Shown: positions 8,784 through 17,061 of the stretch, one piece after another
How the letters are laid out: each line of letters begins with the position of its first letter
How positions within the stretch are numbered: position 1 is the first letter of the stretch
Assembly (NCBI GenBank): GCA_036676455.1
Contig: JAKFCW010000101.1
Span: 1 to 64,000, forward strand
Source: UBA4093 sp036676455
GTDB taxonomy: Bacteria > Cyanobacteriota > Sericytochromatia > S15B-MN24 > UBA4093
Length of the DNA stretch: 64,000 nucleotides
Direction of reading: 5' to 3'
Translations under genes and position numbers: made by a program
Notes under the pieces: model-generated
Told to the model about the DNA's origin: nothing
Database searches by the model: none
What the model saw: only the letters and a program-made list of their open reading frames with translations

Positions 8784-8821
8784 TTCCACCCGCGCGAGCG
8801 TCGCTCCCGCTGCCCCATGAC

Positions 8822-8878
8822 CGTCACTCCCGCGAAAGCGGGAGTCCAGCCTGGATTCCCGCTTTCGCGGGAATGACG
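8822..8878. repeat. REP-like palindromic repeat, copy 1
   Basis: This is a 57-bp imperfect inverted repeat whose ends read CGTCACTCCCGCG and CGCGGGAATGACG. It lies between the convergent HD and M61 genes. Related copies are at 12068, 15673 and 28209. It probably folds into a strong hairpin and may also act as a bidirectional terminator. Confidence 0.85.
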
Positions 8879-8895
8879 ATCATGGGGTGTGGGTC

Positions 8896-10647
8896 TTAGA
8901 CGGCCGATTTCTCGCGGCGGCCGACCCCCGCCGAGCGGCCCGAGGCCAGCCATGAGGCCTGGATCTCGCTTTGCAGGGACGTCGGAGCGGGAAGCGGCTC
9001 GATGACGTAGCGCTGATCGGCGCCCAGCCTCAGCATGGTCTCGCAGAGCTGATCGCCCCGGAAGAAGTGCACGGGCACCAGCTCGTCGGGCAGCCACTGC
9101 GCGGCGATCTGGGGCAGCAGCGCCTCGGTGGCGCGGTTCCCGCCAATGGCCACGACGTGGTCACCCGCCATGAGGCCGGCGGCTTGGGCGGCGCCGCCGG
9201 CCCGCACGTCCTCGACGTGAAGGCCGCCGTCGCGGCCCGTCAGGCGGGCCTGCAGGCTCGCCGTGCGGCTCGCGACCGCCAGGCCCAGGCCGGCATGCGC
9301 CAGGTACGGGGCCAGATCGGTCTCGCCCGGCGTGCGCAGGTGCAGCTCGAAGAACTCCGACAGGTCCACGCCGGCGACTTCCGAGGCGACAGCCTCCACG
9401 TCCGACGGGTGGTAGGGCATGTCCGTCTCGCCGAAGCGCGCCCACAGGGCCCGCATCACGTCATCGAGCGACTGGCGGTTCTCGGTGCGGTGCCGGATCT
9501 CAAGGTCGAGCGCGAGCCCCACCAGGGACCCCTTCAAGTAGTAGTTGATCGCCCCGTTCCAGCGGTCGTCCCCGAAGTTCCAGGTGATGAAGCTGGACTC
9601 CGAGAGGCTGGAGATTAGGCGGCCCGGCGATTGCTCGAGCATCTGCAGGCTGCCGGCCACGCCCCGGAGGTAGTCCGAGCGGTTCTGCAGGCCGGCGCGC
9701 AGGACCATCAGCTCGGTGTAGTACTCGGTCAGCCCTTCGACCACCCAGAGCGCCGTCGTGTGGGCCGGCTTCTGGTAATCGAACGGTCCCAGGCCCACCG
9801 GGCGCAGGCGCTTCACGTTCCAGGCGTGGAAGACCTCGTGGGCGGTCAGGGCGAAGAACCCGTGGGCATTGCCGTGCAGGTCCATCGGGCCGACGATCAT
9901 CATCGAGTCCCGGTGCTCCAGGCCGTTGAGGAAGTTCTCGGGGCCGTGCTGGTACTGGAAGACGTAACGCGTGTAAGGCAGCTTCACGGCGTCAGCCTCC
10001 GGGCCCGACCAGAAGGCGGCTTCGGCCTCGACGATCCGCTTCAGGCCCTCGACCACCCGGTCGCGATCCATCGGGTAGGGCGCCTGCCAGGTGATCTCGT
10101 GCATCACGCCCAGCGCCTCGAAGCTGGCCCGCTCGAAGGTGCCGGCCTGGATCGGCGCGTCGATCAGGGCGTCGTAGCTGCTCGCCGTGTAGGTAAAGGG
10201 AGACGTCTCCTCCAGGGCCACGGAGATCTCCCAGCCCTCGGGCAGCGCGACATTGAGCTCGCAGGGCCAGTCCTGGCCGCCGGCGGGGTAGACGAAGATC
10301 GCCGCGCCGTTGATCATCGCATGGGTCGCGGTGACCTGGGCCTGGTGGATCTGGGGCTTGTCGCCGAAGACCTTGTAATCGACCGTGAAGTCGGCCCCGC
10401 CGTGGTGAATCCGCCAGGTGTGCAGGTCGATCCGCTCGACCGGTAGGATCCCCTGGGGGCCCTTGGCGACCAGCGCGCGCAGGTTGCGGGCGTTGTCGAC
10501 CAGCTTGTAGGCCCCGGGAGCCCAGCTCGGGAGCTTGAGGTCGATCGACGGTCCGGGAGCGTCCGCCACGTCGAGTTTCACCTCGAAGAGGTGGCAATGG
10601 GGCTGGGGCATGGCGAGATGGTATCGCAAACGGGCGTGCTGAGGCAT
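8896..10647 (-). CDS. M61-family metallopeptidase with C-terminal PDZ domain
   Basis: This 583-residue protein resembles the glycyl aminopeptidase family. It has an N-terminal beta domain (LPSWAPGAYKLVDNARNL), the M61 segment HGPENFLNGLEHRDS, and the zinc site HEVFH at about residue 269 with the third ligand Glu in WVVEGLTEYY. A PDZ-like region follows near the C terminus (about 450-540, ARLTGRDGGLHVEDV, AAGLMAGDHVVAIGG). These zinc exo- or endopeptidases typically have a role in peptide turnover. There is no signal peptide, so it is probably cytosolic. GGAGAACC precedes the ATG. It is a single-gene unit. Confidence 0.92.
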   Translation of the reverse strand: MPQHARLRYHLAMPQPHCHLFEVKLDVADAPGPSIDLKLPSWAPGAYKLVDNARNLRALVAKGPQGILPVERIDLHTWRIHHGGADFTVDYKVFGDKPQIHQAQVTATHAMINGAAIFVYPAGGQDWPCELNVALPEGWEISVALEETSPFTYTASSYDALIDAPIQAGTFERASFEALGVMHEITWQAPYPMDRDRVVEGLKRIVEAEAAFWSGPEADAVKLPYTRYVFQYQHGPENFLNGLEHRDSMMIVGPMDLHGNAHGFFALTAHEVFHAWNVKRLRPVGLGPFDYQKPAHTTALWVVEGLTEYYTELMVLRAGLQNRSDYLRGVAGSLQMLEQSPGRLISSLSESSFITWNFGDDRWNGAINYYLKGSLVGLALDLEIRHRTENRQSLDDVMRALWARFGETDMPYHPSDVEAVASEVAGVDLSEFFELHLRTPGETDLAPYLAHAGLGLAVASRTASLQARLTGRDGGLHVEDVRAGGAAQAAGLMAGDHVVAIGGNRATEALLPQIAAQWLPDELVPVHFFRGDQLCETMLRLGADQRYVIEPLPAPTSLQSEIQASWLASGRSAGVGRREKSAV

Positions 10648-10771
10648 GGGTTCTCCGTTCTGGCTAGACGCGACCTCCTGATTTTAACCGAGTTCCAACG
10701 GCTTGTCCCCCCTTGCCGCATCGGCGCCCGCCCCGGCGGTGCTCGTCTCGGGGCTAAGCCATGCGCGAAGC

Positions 10772-10779
10772 GGGTATAA
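10772..10779 (+). promoter_or_regulatory. GGGTATAA promoter-like motif before the GGDEF-like gene
   Basis: GGGTATAAG lies 28 bp upstream of the ATG at 10808 and before the AGGAG ribosome binding site. It matches the recurrent motif seen before the HD gene and the lipoprotein cassettes. Confidence 0.42.
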
Positions 10780-10807
10780 GATCGCGCAAGAGAGGAGCCT
10801 CGTCTGC

Positions 10808-11581
10808 ATGCAGCTCAATCCCGACATCCTACTCGCCACCGAAGGAAGCCCGGAGCTTCTCAGCGGCGTCTCGGAGCGCCTCGACGCCGCCGCCCACTGG
10901 CTGGCTCCCTTGAGCGTCATCGGCTTCACCATCGAGGACCAAGGCCTCGACGGCAAGATTCCCCCCGAGCGTCTCGCCAAGATGGCCTCCCATGCCGAGC
11001 GTCTCATCAAGCGCTCGGTGCGCTCGGAGGCGACCGAGAAGCGCCGGGTCACCGACGCGCTATTCCGGGTGGGGCCCGTGCTCTTCCTGGTGCTCTACAA
11101 CGCCGACCGGCAGAACTACCTGGTTCCGCTGGCCCGGATCATCGAGGCCTTGCGCCAGGAGGCCTACTCGGTGCTGGGCTCCACGGGGGCCGCTTATCGC
11201 CGGCGCATCGTGATCGGCTCCGCGACCTGGCTGCCCAAGCATGGCATGCTTTCCGCCGAAGCGGCGGTCGGCCGGGTGATCGAGGCGATGACCATGGCGC
11301 AGATCCTGCCGGCGACGGAAGAAGCCTACACGCGCCTGGGCATCACGGCCTCCGCCTCGGATGAGATTCGCTTGAACGAGTACGGCTGGGATGAGGCCCT
11401 GTTCCAGCTTCAGCTTGAGAAGGCGCAGGCTCCCGAGCCCCCGGGAGGCCGCGGCGCCAGGGCAGTCTCGGCCGAGAGCCGTGGAGCCGAGAAGAAGAAG
11501 TCCCCTGCCCAGAAGGCGGGTCGGAGCGCGCCCGCGAAGCCTCCGGCGCCGAAACCCTGGTGGCAGTTCTGGAAGCGCTGA
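10808..11581 (+). CDS. Degenerate GGDEF-like protein, probably non-catalytic
   Basis: This 257-residue protein has a core spacing like a diguanylate cyclase GGDEF domain. It has ALFRVGPVLFLVLY where active enzymes have RxGGDEFxxLL, then LARIIEALRQEAY, a strand like the usual SIGxA (RIVIGSATW) and an Ala-rich helix (AVGRVIEAMTMAQ). The catalytic GG[DE]EF is replaced by GPVLF, so cyclase activity is unlikely; a binding or scaffold role is inferred. The last ~60 residues are a low-complexity Ala/Lys/Pro tail ending WWQFWKR. Start ATG 10808 has AGGAG upstream; the open frame before it is ignored. Fold assignment is tentative. Confidence 0.6.
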   Translation: MQLNPDILLATEGSPELLSGVSERLDAAAHWLAPLSVIGFTIEDQGLDGKIPPERLAKMASHAERLIKRSVRSEATEKRRVTDALFRVGPVLFLVLYNADRQNYLVPLARIIEALRQEAYSVLGSTGAAYRRRIVIGSATWLPKHGMLSAEAAVGRVIEAMTMAQILPATEEAYTRLGITASASDEIRLNEYGWDEALFQLQLEKAQAPEPPGGRGARAVSAESRGAEKKKSPAQKAGRSAPAKPPAPKPWWQFWKR

Positions 11582-11583
11582 AC

Positions 11584-11613
11584 GAAGAGGCCGGGCAATT
11601 GCCCGGCCTCTTC
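11584..11613. terminator. Perfect palindrome, likely bidirectional terminator
   Basis: A 15-bp arm starting GAAGAGGCCGGG is followed at once by its exact complement, 2 bp after the GGDEF-like stop codon. It lies before the convergent small gene ending at 11687, so it suits termination in both directions. Confidence 0.7.
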
Positions 11614-11653
11614 GACTCCTGAGAATCGTCGGTGATTTTACCAGCGTGTCGCC

Positions 11654-11689
11654 CGGCTATCCGGCAACCGGCTATCCGGCAACCGGCTA
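11654..11689. repeat. Short tandem repeat GGCTATCCGGCAACC
   Basis: A 15-bp unit (GGCTATCCGGCAACC) is present twice in tandem with a third partial unit, and it runs into the stop codon of the 69-residue minus-strand gene. The units contain complementary CCGG/CCGG ends and may extend the terminator structure nearby. Confidence 0.7.
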
Positions 11690-11896
11690 GCTGAAGGTGA
11701 TGCCGCCACCCGGCTTGCTCGCGCGCTTCGCCTCGACCATGGCCAGGGCGAGGTAGGCGCAGTACTCTTCGTAGTCGGGATGGCCCTCGGGCGGCGTGTA
11801 ATCCCGGAACTTCTCCTGGAGCACCCGGTAGTGGTAAACCGTCGTCTTCTTGGTTGAACTCGTTGAACTTTGGGCTTGGGGGTCCTGCTCGTGCAT
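11687..11896 (-). CDS. Small hypothetical protein (69 aa)
   Basis: The protein is short and soluble. A Gln/Ser/Thr-rich start is followed by YHYRVLQEKFRDYTPPEGH and a helix YEEYCAYLALAMVEAKRAS. GGAG precedes the ATG by 9 nt and the frame has coding-like composition. No family is recognised. It is flanked by a terminator palindrome at its 3' side and by a REP-bearing divergent gap at its 5' side. Confidence 0.55.
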   Translation of the reverse strand: MHEQDPQAQSSTSSTKKTTVYHYRVLQEKFRDYTPPEGHPDYEEYCAYLALAMVEAKRASKPGGGITFS

Positions 11897-12028
11897 GCTT
11901 ATACTCCCGCTCGACCAATGGTTGCCTAACCTGAACGTACCCGGTTTGCTTGCCTACCTAACGGTTTCTTCATCGCGCGTCTTGCCACCGGCAGGCAGGA
12001 CGGATCGGCGAAGCAAGCCTATTTGCCT

Positions 12029-12036
12029 GGGTATAA
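12029..12036 (+). promoter_or_regulatory. GGGTATAA promoter-like motif
   Basis: GGGTATAAA lies 133 bp upstream of the SLH gene, with the REP palindrome between the two. If used, the transcript would carry the REP hairpin in its leader. Support is only the recurrence of the motif in this window. Confidence 0.3.
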
Positions 12037-12067
12037 ACCCTTTGGATGGGCATCAGCCCTAGTAAGC

Positions 12068-12122
12068 CGTCACTTCCGCGAGAGCGGGAGTCCAGGGGAT
12101 TCCCGCTCTCGCGGGAATGACG
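12068..12122. repeat. REP-like palindromic repeat, copy 2
   Basis: This 55-bp inverted repeat is closely similar to copy 1 (ends CGTCACTTCCGCG and GCGGGAATGACG). Unlike the other three copies it lies in a divergent gap, upstream of the SLH gene. Confidence 0.85.
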
Positions 12123-12169
12123 AGCCTGGGGAAACCCGCGCATGTCGTCAACTCGGAAGGAGGGAGTCA

Positions 12170-12823
12170 TTGAGGGCTTGGGCTTTGCCGGCAGGCATGG
12201 TCGTGGCGGCGGGCGTGCTCGCTGCGGGTCTGGCGCCGGTCTGGGCGAAAGACGTCGGGGATGGCGATCGCCCCTTCACCCGCCGCGACCTCCTCGCGGC
12301 CTTGTACCCCTTGGTCAAGCGCATGGAGGCTCGGGGGGCGATCGCCCCGTCTACCATGCCGTCGATCATGACGTACGCGGATCTGGAGGGGCGTGACCGG
12401 GACTGGGCGGTCGAGCTGGCAAGCCAGTTCCACCTTTTCGTGGGCATGCCGGCCCTGACCACCGGGCGCTTCAATCCCTCGCTGCCTTTGACCCGCTGGG
12501 AAGCGAGCGTGGTGCTGGGAGAGCTGCTTGAGCGCACCCATCCGGAAGCCCGCAAGCTGCTGGCCTCGAACGAGCCCCGGGTCTTCTCGGATCTCACCCC
12601 CGCGGAGGGGCGGCGCCTGGAGCCGCTCGTCACGCAGGGCGTCTTGATCGGCTTTCCCGACCAGACCTTTCGCACACAGGAGCCGCTGACGCACGCGCAG
12701 TGGGCGCGCGTCTCGGAGCGGCTGGGCTCCCTCGACGCCTTCCAGGCCCCGGCCGCCGCTCCGCGCAAACCCCTCTCGCTGCAAGACGATTACCGGTTGC
12801 TCAATTCCGTGCGCGATCGTTGA
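12170..12823 (+). CDS. S-layer-homology (SLH) domain protein
   Basis: The product has 217 residues with a signal peptide (MRAWALPAG, hydrophobic core, likely cleavage after PVWA). The mature part holds up to three SLH-type units: a partial one (RPFTRRDLLAALYPLVKRME), a middle one (YADLEGRDRDWAVELAS ... LPLTRWEASVVLGELL) and a last one (FSDLTPAEGRRLEPL ... GFPDQTFRTQEPLTHAQW). SLH domains usually tie proteins to cell-wall polymers. TTG 12170 was chosen: AAGGAGGG lies 5 nt before it, and it gives a proper signal peptide. The longer in-frame ATG at 12023 would translate the REP palindrome. Confidence 0.78.
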   Translation: MRAWALPAGMVVAAGVLAAGLAPVWAKDVGDGDRPFTRRDLLAALYPLVKRMEARGAIAPSTMPSIMTYADLEGRDRDWAVELASQFHLFVGMPALTTGRFNPSLPLTRWEASVVLGELLERTHPEARKLLASNEPRVFSDLTPAEGRRLEPLVTQGVLIGFPDQTFRTQEPLTHAQWARVSERLGSLDAFQAPAAAPRKPLSLQDDYRLLNSVRDR

Positions 12824-12927
12824 CAGGTTTCGGACGCGCCGGGTTCTGGGTTTAATGAGCATGACGCTTGCTTGCCCGGCATTTTGCCCGGCGGGCGGGA
12901 AACGTACACGCCGCAGAGGACTCCGTC

Positions 12928-13446
12928 ATGTTTGATTTCGGGGGCTGGTTCCAGAAGAAGCCGGAGCCGTCCAACCGCTACTCCGATCAGCTCAAGGAGC
13001 TTCGCAAGCAGGTTTCGACCGAGCACCGCCAGCGCTTCAAGCGCCTGCGCGAGGGTGCCGGTCTCTGGTTGACCACCGAGGACCGCAAGCAGGCTCAGTT
13101 GATGACCATTCGTGACATCGAGGCCTGGCTCGCGATGAAGCCCGCCGAATGTGAGGCCTGGTTCGAACGGGTAGAGACCTACATCCAGCAGAAGGATGCC
13201 AGCTGGCAGCGCTGGCAGCAGCACGAGGAGAGCCGGTCTGACCAGGACCCGGAGCCGGATCAGGGCGAGCTGGTGCGGGACATCCGCCATGCCGCCGAGC
13301 TGCTCGGAGTCGCCGTGGATGCCGACAAGACCGAGATCCGCCACGCCTATCGCGCTGCTAGCAAGCAGCACCACCCCGACATGGGCGGTGACGTCCGTCA
13401 GTTCACGGCCATCCAGCATGCCTATGACGTCCTGATGAGCCGCTAG
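12928..13446 (+). CDS. Small protein with C-terminal J-domain
   Basis: The protein has 172 residues. The N-terminal ~110 residues are charged and helical with many Trp, Gln and Glu. The last ~55 are a J-domain: AAELLGVAVDADKTEIRHAY, then the HPD motif in KQHHPDMGG and IQHAYDVLMSR. There is no Gly/Phe region and no zinc finger, so it is a class III J-protein that would recruit DnaK to a specific client. GAGGA precedes ATG 12928; an upstream in-frame start at 12868 lacks a ribosome binding site. The client is unknown; the cytosolic location is inferred. Confidence 0.8.
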   Translation: MFDFGGWFQKKPEPSNRYSDQLKELRKQVSTEHRQRFKRLREGAGLWLTTEDRKQAQLMTIRDIEAWLAMKPAECEAWFERVETYIQQKDASWQRWQQHEESRSDQDPEPDQGELVRDIRHAAELLGVAVDADKTEIRHAYRAASKQHHPDMGGDVRQFTAIQHAYDVLMSR

Positions 13447-13462
13447 CCCAAACTAGCCTTTC

Positions 13463-13516
13463 GTTGCTACAGGTCAGCTTCGCTTTCCTCGTTGCCGGCC
13501 GCGGGCGCTCCGCAAC
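13463..13516. repeat. Nested-hairpin repeat, copy A
   Basis: The outer arms GTTGC and GCAAC enclose GGTCAGCTTCGCT. The same core is at 43564-43597 and, inverted, at 21557-21590. This copy has about 20 extra GC-rich bases in the 3' half. It lies in the 229-bp gap between the J-domain gene and the coiled-coil gene, which otherwise shows only the ribosome binding site of the next gene. Confidence 0.65.
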
Positions 13517-13675
13517 AGCCGCGGCGCTCACCCTTCCGAAAAGTGAATCACCGCCGGGATCTGCGGGTACATGAAGGCACGTGACCGAGGTACCAGACAC
13601 TCCCGCTGCGACGCGCCATGATGGGGGCGTTGGGGCGAGCGCGCCTGCGGCTGGAAACGACGGGAAGGACGTGCC

Positions 13676-15658
13676 GTGCGAGATCTTCGAGGCAGACGAT
13701 ATTCCGTGGGGATCTTGCTCACCGGAGCGCTGATCCTGGCGGGTTTGCCCATGGGTACTCCGCTTTCCGGCATGTTTGCCGTCGGCTCCGCGCGGGCGAA
13801 CGAGGATCCCGCGGCCTTCGACCGCTCCTACAAGGAGTCCGGGAAGCTGGCCGCTCAGCTGGCCCAGCGCTATGAGGGCGCCCTGCGGCAGACGGCGCTT
13901 CGCCTCGGTGAGGTGGCGCGGCAGGACGCGGGCGCGCTCGCCCGAAATCCCGTGGCGATCGAGACGTCGCGCTCTCCCTGGCCCATCGTGACCTACGTCC
14001 TGAATGGCGATCGCCTCTCGCTGATCCCGGAAGGAAAGTCCCACCTCTCGCCCGAGGATCTCCAGGGCGTTTCCGGTCGCCAGCCTCATGTCTTCCTCAA
14101 GGGATCCACGGTCCTCGTGACGGTTCTGGCGGGCTCGAATCGCTACACGACCGCCGAGATCCCCCTGGAGGCCTTCACGGGGCCTCTGTCGAGCATCTCG
14201 CTGGGAGGCGACTCCGCCCTGATGCTCCTCGATGATCAGGGCCGCAGCCTCGGCGCGAAGCCGCTGGGCTCCGAGGATCAGGAGCTGCTGAAGAGCGTCT
14301 CGACGGAGGCCGCGACCACCCTGGTTTCCAAGACCTCGGTCCTTTCACTGGCTCGGATCCCGTCGGCGGGGTGGACCGTGATCGTGCGCCTCCCGCTTGC
14401 CGAGGCCTATCGCGGCATCGCCATGCCAGAACTCGACGAGCGCGCCCTCCCCAACCCCCTTTACCTCGTGAAACGGACCCCGGGTGCCTCGCTGGAAGGG
14501 GTCGGCCAGGGCATCCTCTTCTCGTTCGGTGGGTTGGCCCTGCTGGTCGTCGCGTTGCTTCTGCTCCGGAGGCGCCTGCGCGATCCCCGCCTCAAGTCCA
14601 TCCGGATGCCTTTCTCCGAGCAGGGCCCCTTCAGCGCCCCGCTATCGGCCGCCCAGACGGGAGGCCTGGCGGTGCTCGAGGCCCTGGTGGGCGAGAAGGC
14701 CGGCGCCATGCCCGACGAGAGGCTCGCCACGGAGAGGCCCAGCACCGAGCGACGGCTTGACGAACGGGCGCTGTTGCCTGCTCCGGCTCCGGCGTCCTCC
14801 GAGGGGGCGGCCTCCGGCGTCTGGCGCGATACCATGAAAGCCGAGGTCGATTACCTGCAGGCCGAGCTCCGCAAGACCCAGGAGCAACTGCAGCAGCTGA
14901 CCCAGCAGCCTCAGCTCGGAGCGCTGCAATCCCGCCTGGAGAGCGAGCTGAAAGAGGCCGAGCGTCGCCTCGCGGTTCAGCAGGAAGCCGAACTTCGCGA
15001 GTTCTCCGAGGCCCTGCGGCAGCGGCTGGACCTCGAAGCGCGGCGCCTACAGGCACTCGAGCAAAACTCACGGCAAGCCCTGGATGCTCTCGATCGCAAG
15101 GTCGTCCAGCAGGAAGGGCAGATCCGCTCGCACGTCGAGAGCCTCCAGTCCAAGTACGACGGGCTCTCGGATGGCCTCCGGCAGCGCTTCGAGCAGGATG
15201 ACCAGCGACTGGAAGCGGTTCAAACCAAGTTTGATAGACTCTCGGAGGGTCTCCGGCAGCGCTTCGAGCAAGAGGATCAGCTGCTGGCGTCCCTGGATCA
15301 GGAGGTCGATCGCACGCGGGTCGAGATCGAGGCCTTGCGCGCGCAACAGGCGGGTCTGGGCGAGCTGAGCGAGAGCAAGTTCGGCCTTCTCGAAAGCGAG
15401 TTGGAGAGCTACCGCAACCAGGGCCAGCAGGCCGATCGCCAATCGAACGAGCGCATCGAGGTGATGGCGAAGGCGCTTCAAGAGCTGCATGCGGCCCTGG
15501 GCCAGGTCCAGTCGTCGAACGGCAAGCTGCGCCAGGAGGTCCAGGCCGCACTCGCGCAGGCCCATCAAGAGAACGCGAAGCTGCATGAGGAGCTAGGCAC
15601 GCTGTCGGCGCGCGTGCACCGGGTGGTCCAGTTGCTGGCCAAGGGGCGACCGGCTTAG
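13676..15658 (+). CDS. Membrane-anchored sensor-like coiled-coil protein
   Basis: The product has 660 residues in four parts. An N-terminal hydrophobic segment (VGILLTGALILAGL) is followed by an exported domain (about 40-270) with Cache-like features (VTYVLNGDRLSLI, LMLLDDQGRSLGAKPLG, ARIPSAGWTVIVRLPL). A membrane span comes next (FSFGGLALLVVALLLLRRR, about 285-303), and then a cytoplasmic tail of about 340 residues that is nearly all coiled coil (heptads rich in Gln, Glu, Leu). The coil has an internal duplication, GLRQRFEQDDQRL and GLRQRFEQEDQLL. The layout resembles a chemoreceptor, but no methyl-accepting hairpin is seen. GGAAGGA precedes GTG 13676. The function is unknown. Confidence 0.72.
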   Translation: MRDLRGRRYSVGILLTGALILAGLPMGTPLSGMFAVGSARANEDPAAFDRSYKESGKLAAQLAQRYEGALRQTALRLGEVARQDAGALARNPVAIETSRSPWPIVTYVLNGDRLSLIPEGKSHLSPEDLQGVSGRQPHVFLKGSTVLVTVLAGSNRYTTAEIPLEAFTGPLSSISLGGDSALMLLDDQGRSLGAKPLGSEDQELLKSVSTEAATTLVSKTSVLSLARIPSAGWTVIVRLPLAEAYRGIAMPELDERALPNPLYLVKRTPGASLEGVGQGILFSFGGLALLVVALLLLRRRLRDPRLKSIRMPFSEQGPFSAPLSAAQTGGLAVLEALVGEKAGAMPDERLATERPSTERRLDERALLPAPAPASSEGAASGVWRDTMKAEVDYLQAELRKTQEQLQQLTQQPQLGALQSRLESELKEAERRLAVQQEAELREFSEALRQRLDLEARRLQALEQNSRQALDALDRKVVQQEGQIRSHVESLQSKYDGLSDGLRQRFEQDDQRLEAVQTKFDRLSEGLRQRFEQEDQLLASLDQEVDRTRVEIEALRAQQAGLGELSESKFGLLESELESYRNQGQQADRQSNERIEVMAKALQELHAALGQVQSSNGKLRQEVQAALAQAHQENAKLHEELGTLSARVHRVVQLLAKGRPA

Positions 15659-15672
15659 CGGTAGCCGGCACC

Positions 15673-15700
15673 CGTCATTCCCGCGGAAGCGGGAATCCAG
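15673..15700. repeat. REP-like repeat, copy 3 (half element)
   Basis: Only the left half of the palindrome is present (CGTCATTCCCGCGGAAGCGG, then GAATCCAG). It lies just after the coiled-coil gene and next to a strong terminator. Confidence 0.75.
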
Positions 15701-15716
15701 CGGATGAATAGCCAGA

Positions 15717-15753
15717 AGCACGAGGCCCCGTCCACTGGACGGGGCCTCGTGCT
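15717..15753. terminator. Strong bidirectional terminator
   Basis: An 18-bp perfect inverted repeat (arm starts AGCACGAGGCCCCG) is followed by GCTTT on the plus side. It lies between the converging coiled-coil gene and the prepilin gene ending at 15773. Confidence 0.8.
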
Positions 15754-15772
15754 TTGCGGGGTGGAATCCGGC

Positions 15773-16315
15773 TTACTTGCCGCCGACCACGAAGTTGGGG
15801 CCTTCGCCCTTCCCGTTGTGGATCCAGACGGCGAAGTTGCGAACCGAGACGGTCGCTTCGCGCTGCATGTCGAAGATGTCGACCACGCTGGTGTTGGCGG
15901 ACTTCCGGTACTCGATGGCACCGACGAGGGTCGTGTCGGCCGCGGTGGCCGCGGCGACGCCGGCCAGCGAATTGCCGGCGCGAATGCCCTGGGCGTAGAC
16001 GTCTCCGCCTGCTGCGGGAGTACCCGCCGCGCCGCCCCAGGGGCTGGACTTGAAGTCATCCGGACGGTTGCGCTGCCACATGGTGGAGAACTGGGCGGCG
16101 GTCGGGTAGACGCCGAAGTTCTTGGCGGCAAACTCCTCGGCGGTTGCCGTTGCCGCGTTGACCTTGCTCTGGGCCGCGGTGTTGGCGGCGCTGTTCTTGG
16201 CCTGGTTATAGAGAACCGTGGCGCCCGCGATGACCACGACTCCGATAACGATTGCCAGCGTGACTTCGATCAGGGTGAAGCCGGATTCCGAGTGTTTGAG
16301 CCGATTTGCAGACAT
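15773..16315 (-). CDS. Type IV prepilin-like protein (candidate major pilin)
   Basis: This 180-residue protein has a class III signal: the prepilin cleavage site is after Gly12 (SESG/FTLIEV), with Glu5 of the mature form present, followed by a long hydrophobic helix. The prepilin peptidase PilD should process it and the pilus machine assemble it. The globular part has WQRNRPDDFKSSPWGG, a motif shared with the other two prepilins of this operon. GGAGAG precedes ATG 16315. It is the last gene of the minus-strand pil operon; its position just before the strong terminator and its own ribosome binding site suggest high expression, so it is the best major-pilin candidate. Confidence 0.85.
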   Translation of the reverse strand: MSANRLKHSESGFTLIEVTLAIVIGVVVIAGATVLYNQAKNSAANTAAQSKVNAATATAEEFAAKNFGVYPTAAQFSTMWQRNRPDDFKSSPWGGAAGTPAAGGDVYAQGIRAGNSLAGVAAATAADTTLVGAIEYRKSANTSVVDIFDMQREATVSVRNFAVWIHNGKGEGPNFVVGGK

Positions 16316-16407
16316 CTTCTCTCTCCTACATTGGGGACCTTTCCCCATATACCCCTTGGTTGGCTGCCTAAACGCGCGAACCGCGTGAATTCTTGGTGAG
16401 CTTCCGA

Positions 16408-17061
16408 TCAAGGAGCAGGAAGCGGTTCACCAAGCTTTTCCAGGGACCGTTTCGCCACCTCCCGGATGCTCGGGTTGCCGGCCCGGAGGTAGATGGCGCG
16501 CCACGTGGCGACCGCCAGCTCCGTGCGCGCGCCCCGCTCGTACATGCGCGCGGCGAAGTAGCCGGCCTCGGGCGGAGCGCCCGGGAGCTCTGCTGCGCGC
16601 TCGAAGTACTTGGCGGCCAAGAGGGGGTCGTCGCCAAAGAAGAAGAGGGTCATCCCTGCCTGATAGGGAAACCACCAGTTCGTCGGGTCGTGCTTGGCGC
16701 CCTTCGCAAGGAGGTCCACGGCCTTGAGGGACTCACCCGAATCTCCCAGTGCGAGCGCTCCGAGCTCGTAAGCGGCATGGAAGCGGGGATCCAGCTCGAC
16801 GATGGCAGACAGCAGCGGGTAGAGGTTGTGAAAGTTCCGGCCATGCGTGAGCTGATAGCCCCAGTAGCCGATGAAGCGCAGGTAGAGGGCATCGGCGGCC
16901 ATGTTCCGGAAGCCCATGGAGCCCAGTTTCAGCGCGGCGGCCGGCGGCACGGAGAGGAGGCCGGCAGGCCGCGCGGCGGCTTCGGTCTCCCAGCGAACCA
17001 GCGAGCCCAGGGCGCAGCTGCCCGCGACCAGAAGGACGAGGACCGAGCGGAGGGGTTTCAC
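16408..17061 (-). CDS. TPR-like protein of the pilus operon
   Basis: The 217-residue protein has an N-terminal hydrophobic segment (SVLVLLVAGSCALGSL) that anchors or exports it, followed by helical repeats of TPR character (AAYELGALALGDSGESLKAV, AAKYFERAAELPGAPPEAG, AVATWRAIYLRAG). Its GTG start overlaps the stop of the permease gene (GTGA), with AAGGAA upstream, so the two are coupled. TPR proteins often help pilus assembly (as PilF/Tgl does for secretins), and the neighbouring pilQ fits such a role, but this is inferred. The lipobox is imperfect (AGSC). Confidence 0.7.
   Translation of the reverse strand: MKPLRSVLVLLVAGSCALGSLVRWETEAAARPAGLLSVPPAAALKLGSMGFRNMAADALYLRFIGYWGYQLTHGRNFHNLYPLLSAIVELDPRFHAAYELGALALGDSGESLKAVDLLAKGAKHDPTNWWFPYQAGMTLFFFGDDPLLAAKYFERAAELPGAPPEAGYFAARMYERGARTELAVATWRAIYLRAGNPSIREVAKRSLEKLGEPLPAP

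Noticed and set aside
12023..12169. N-terminal extension of the SLH gene
   Set aside because: It would translate the REP palindrome and hide the signal peptide; TTG 12170 with AAGGAGGG fits better.
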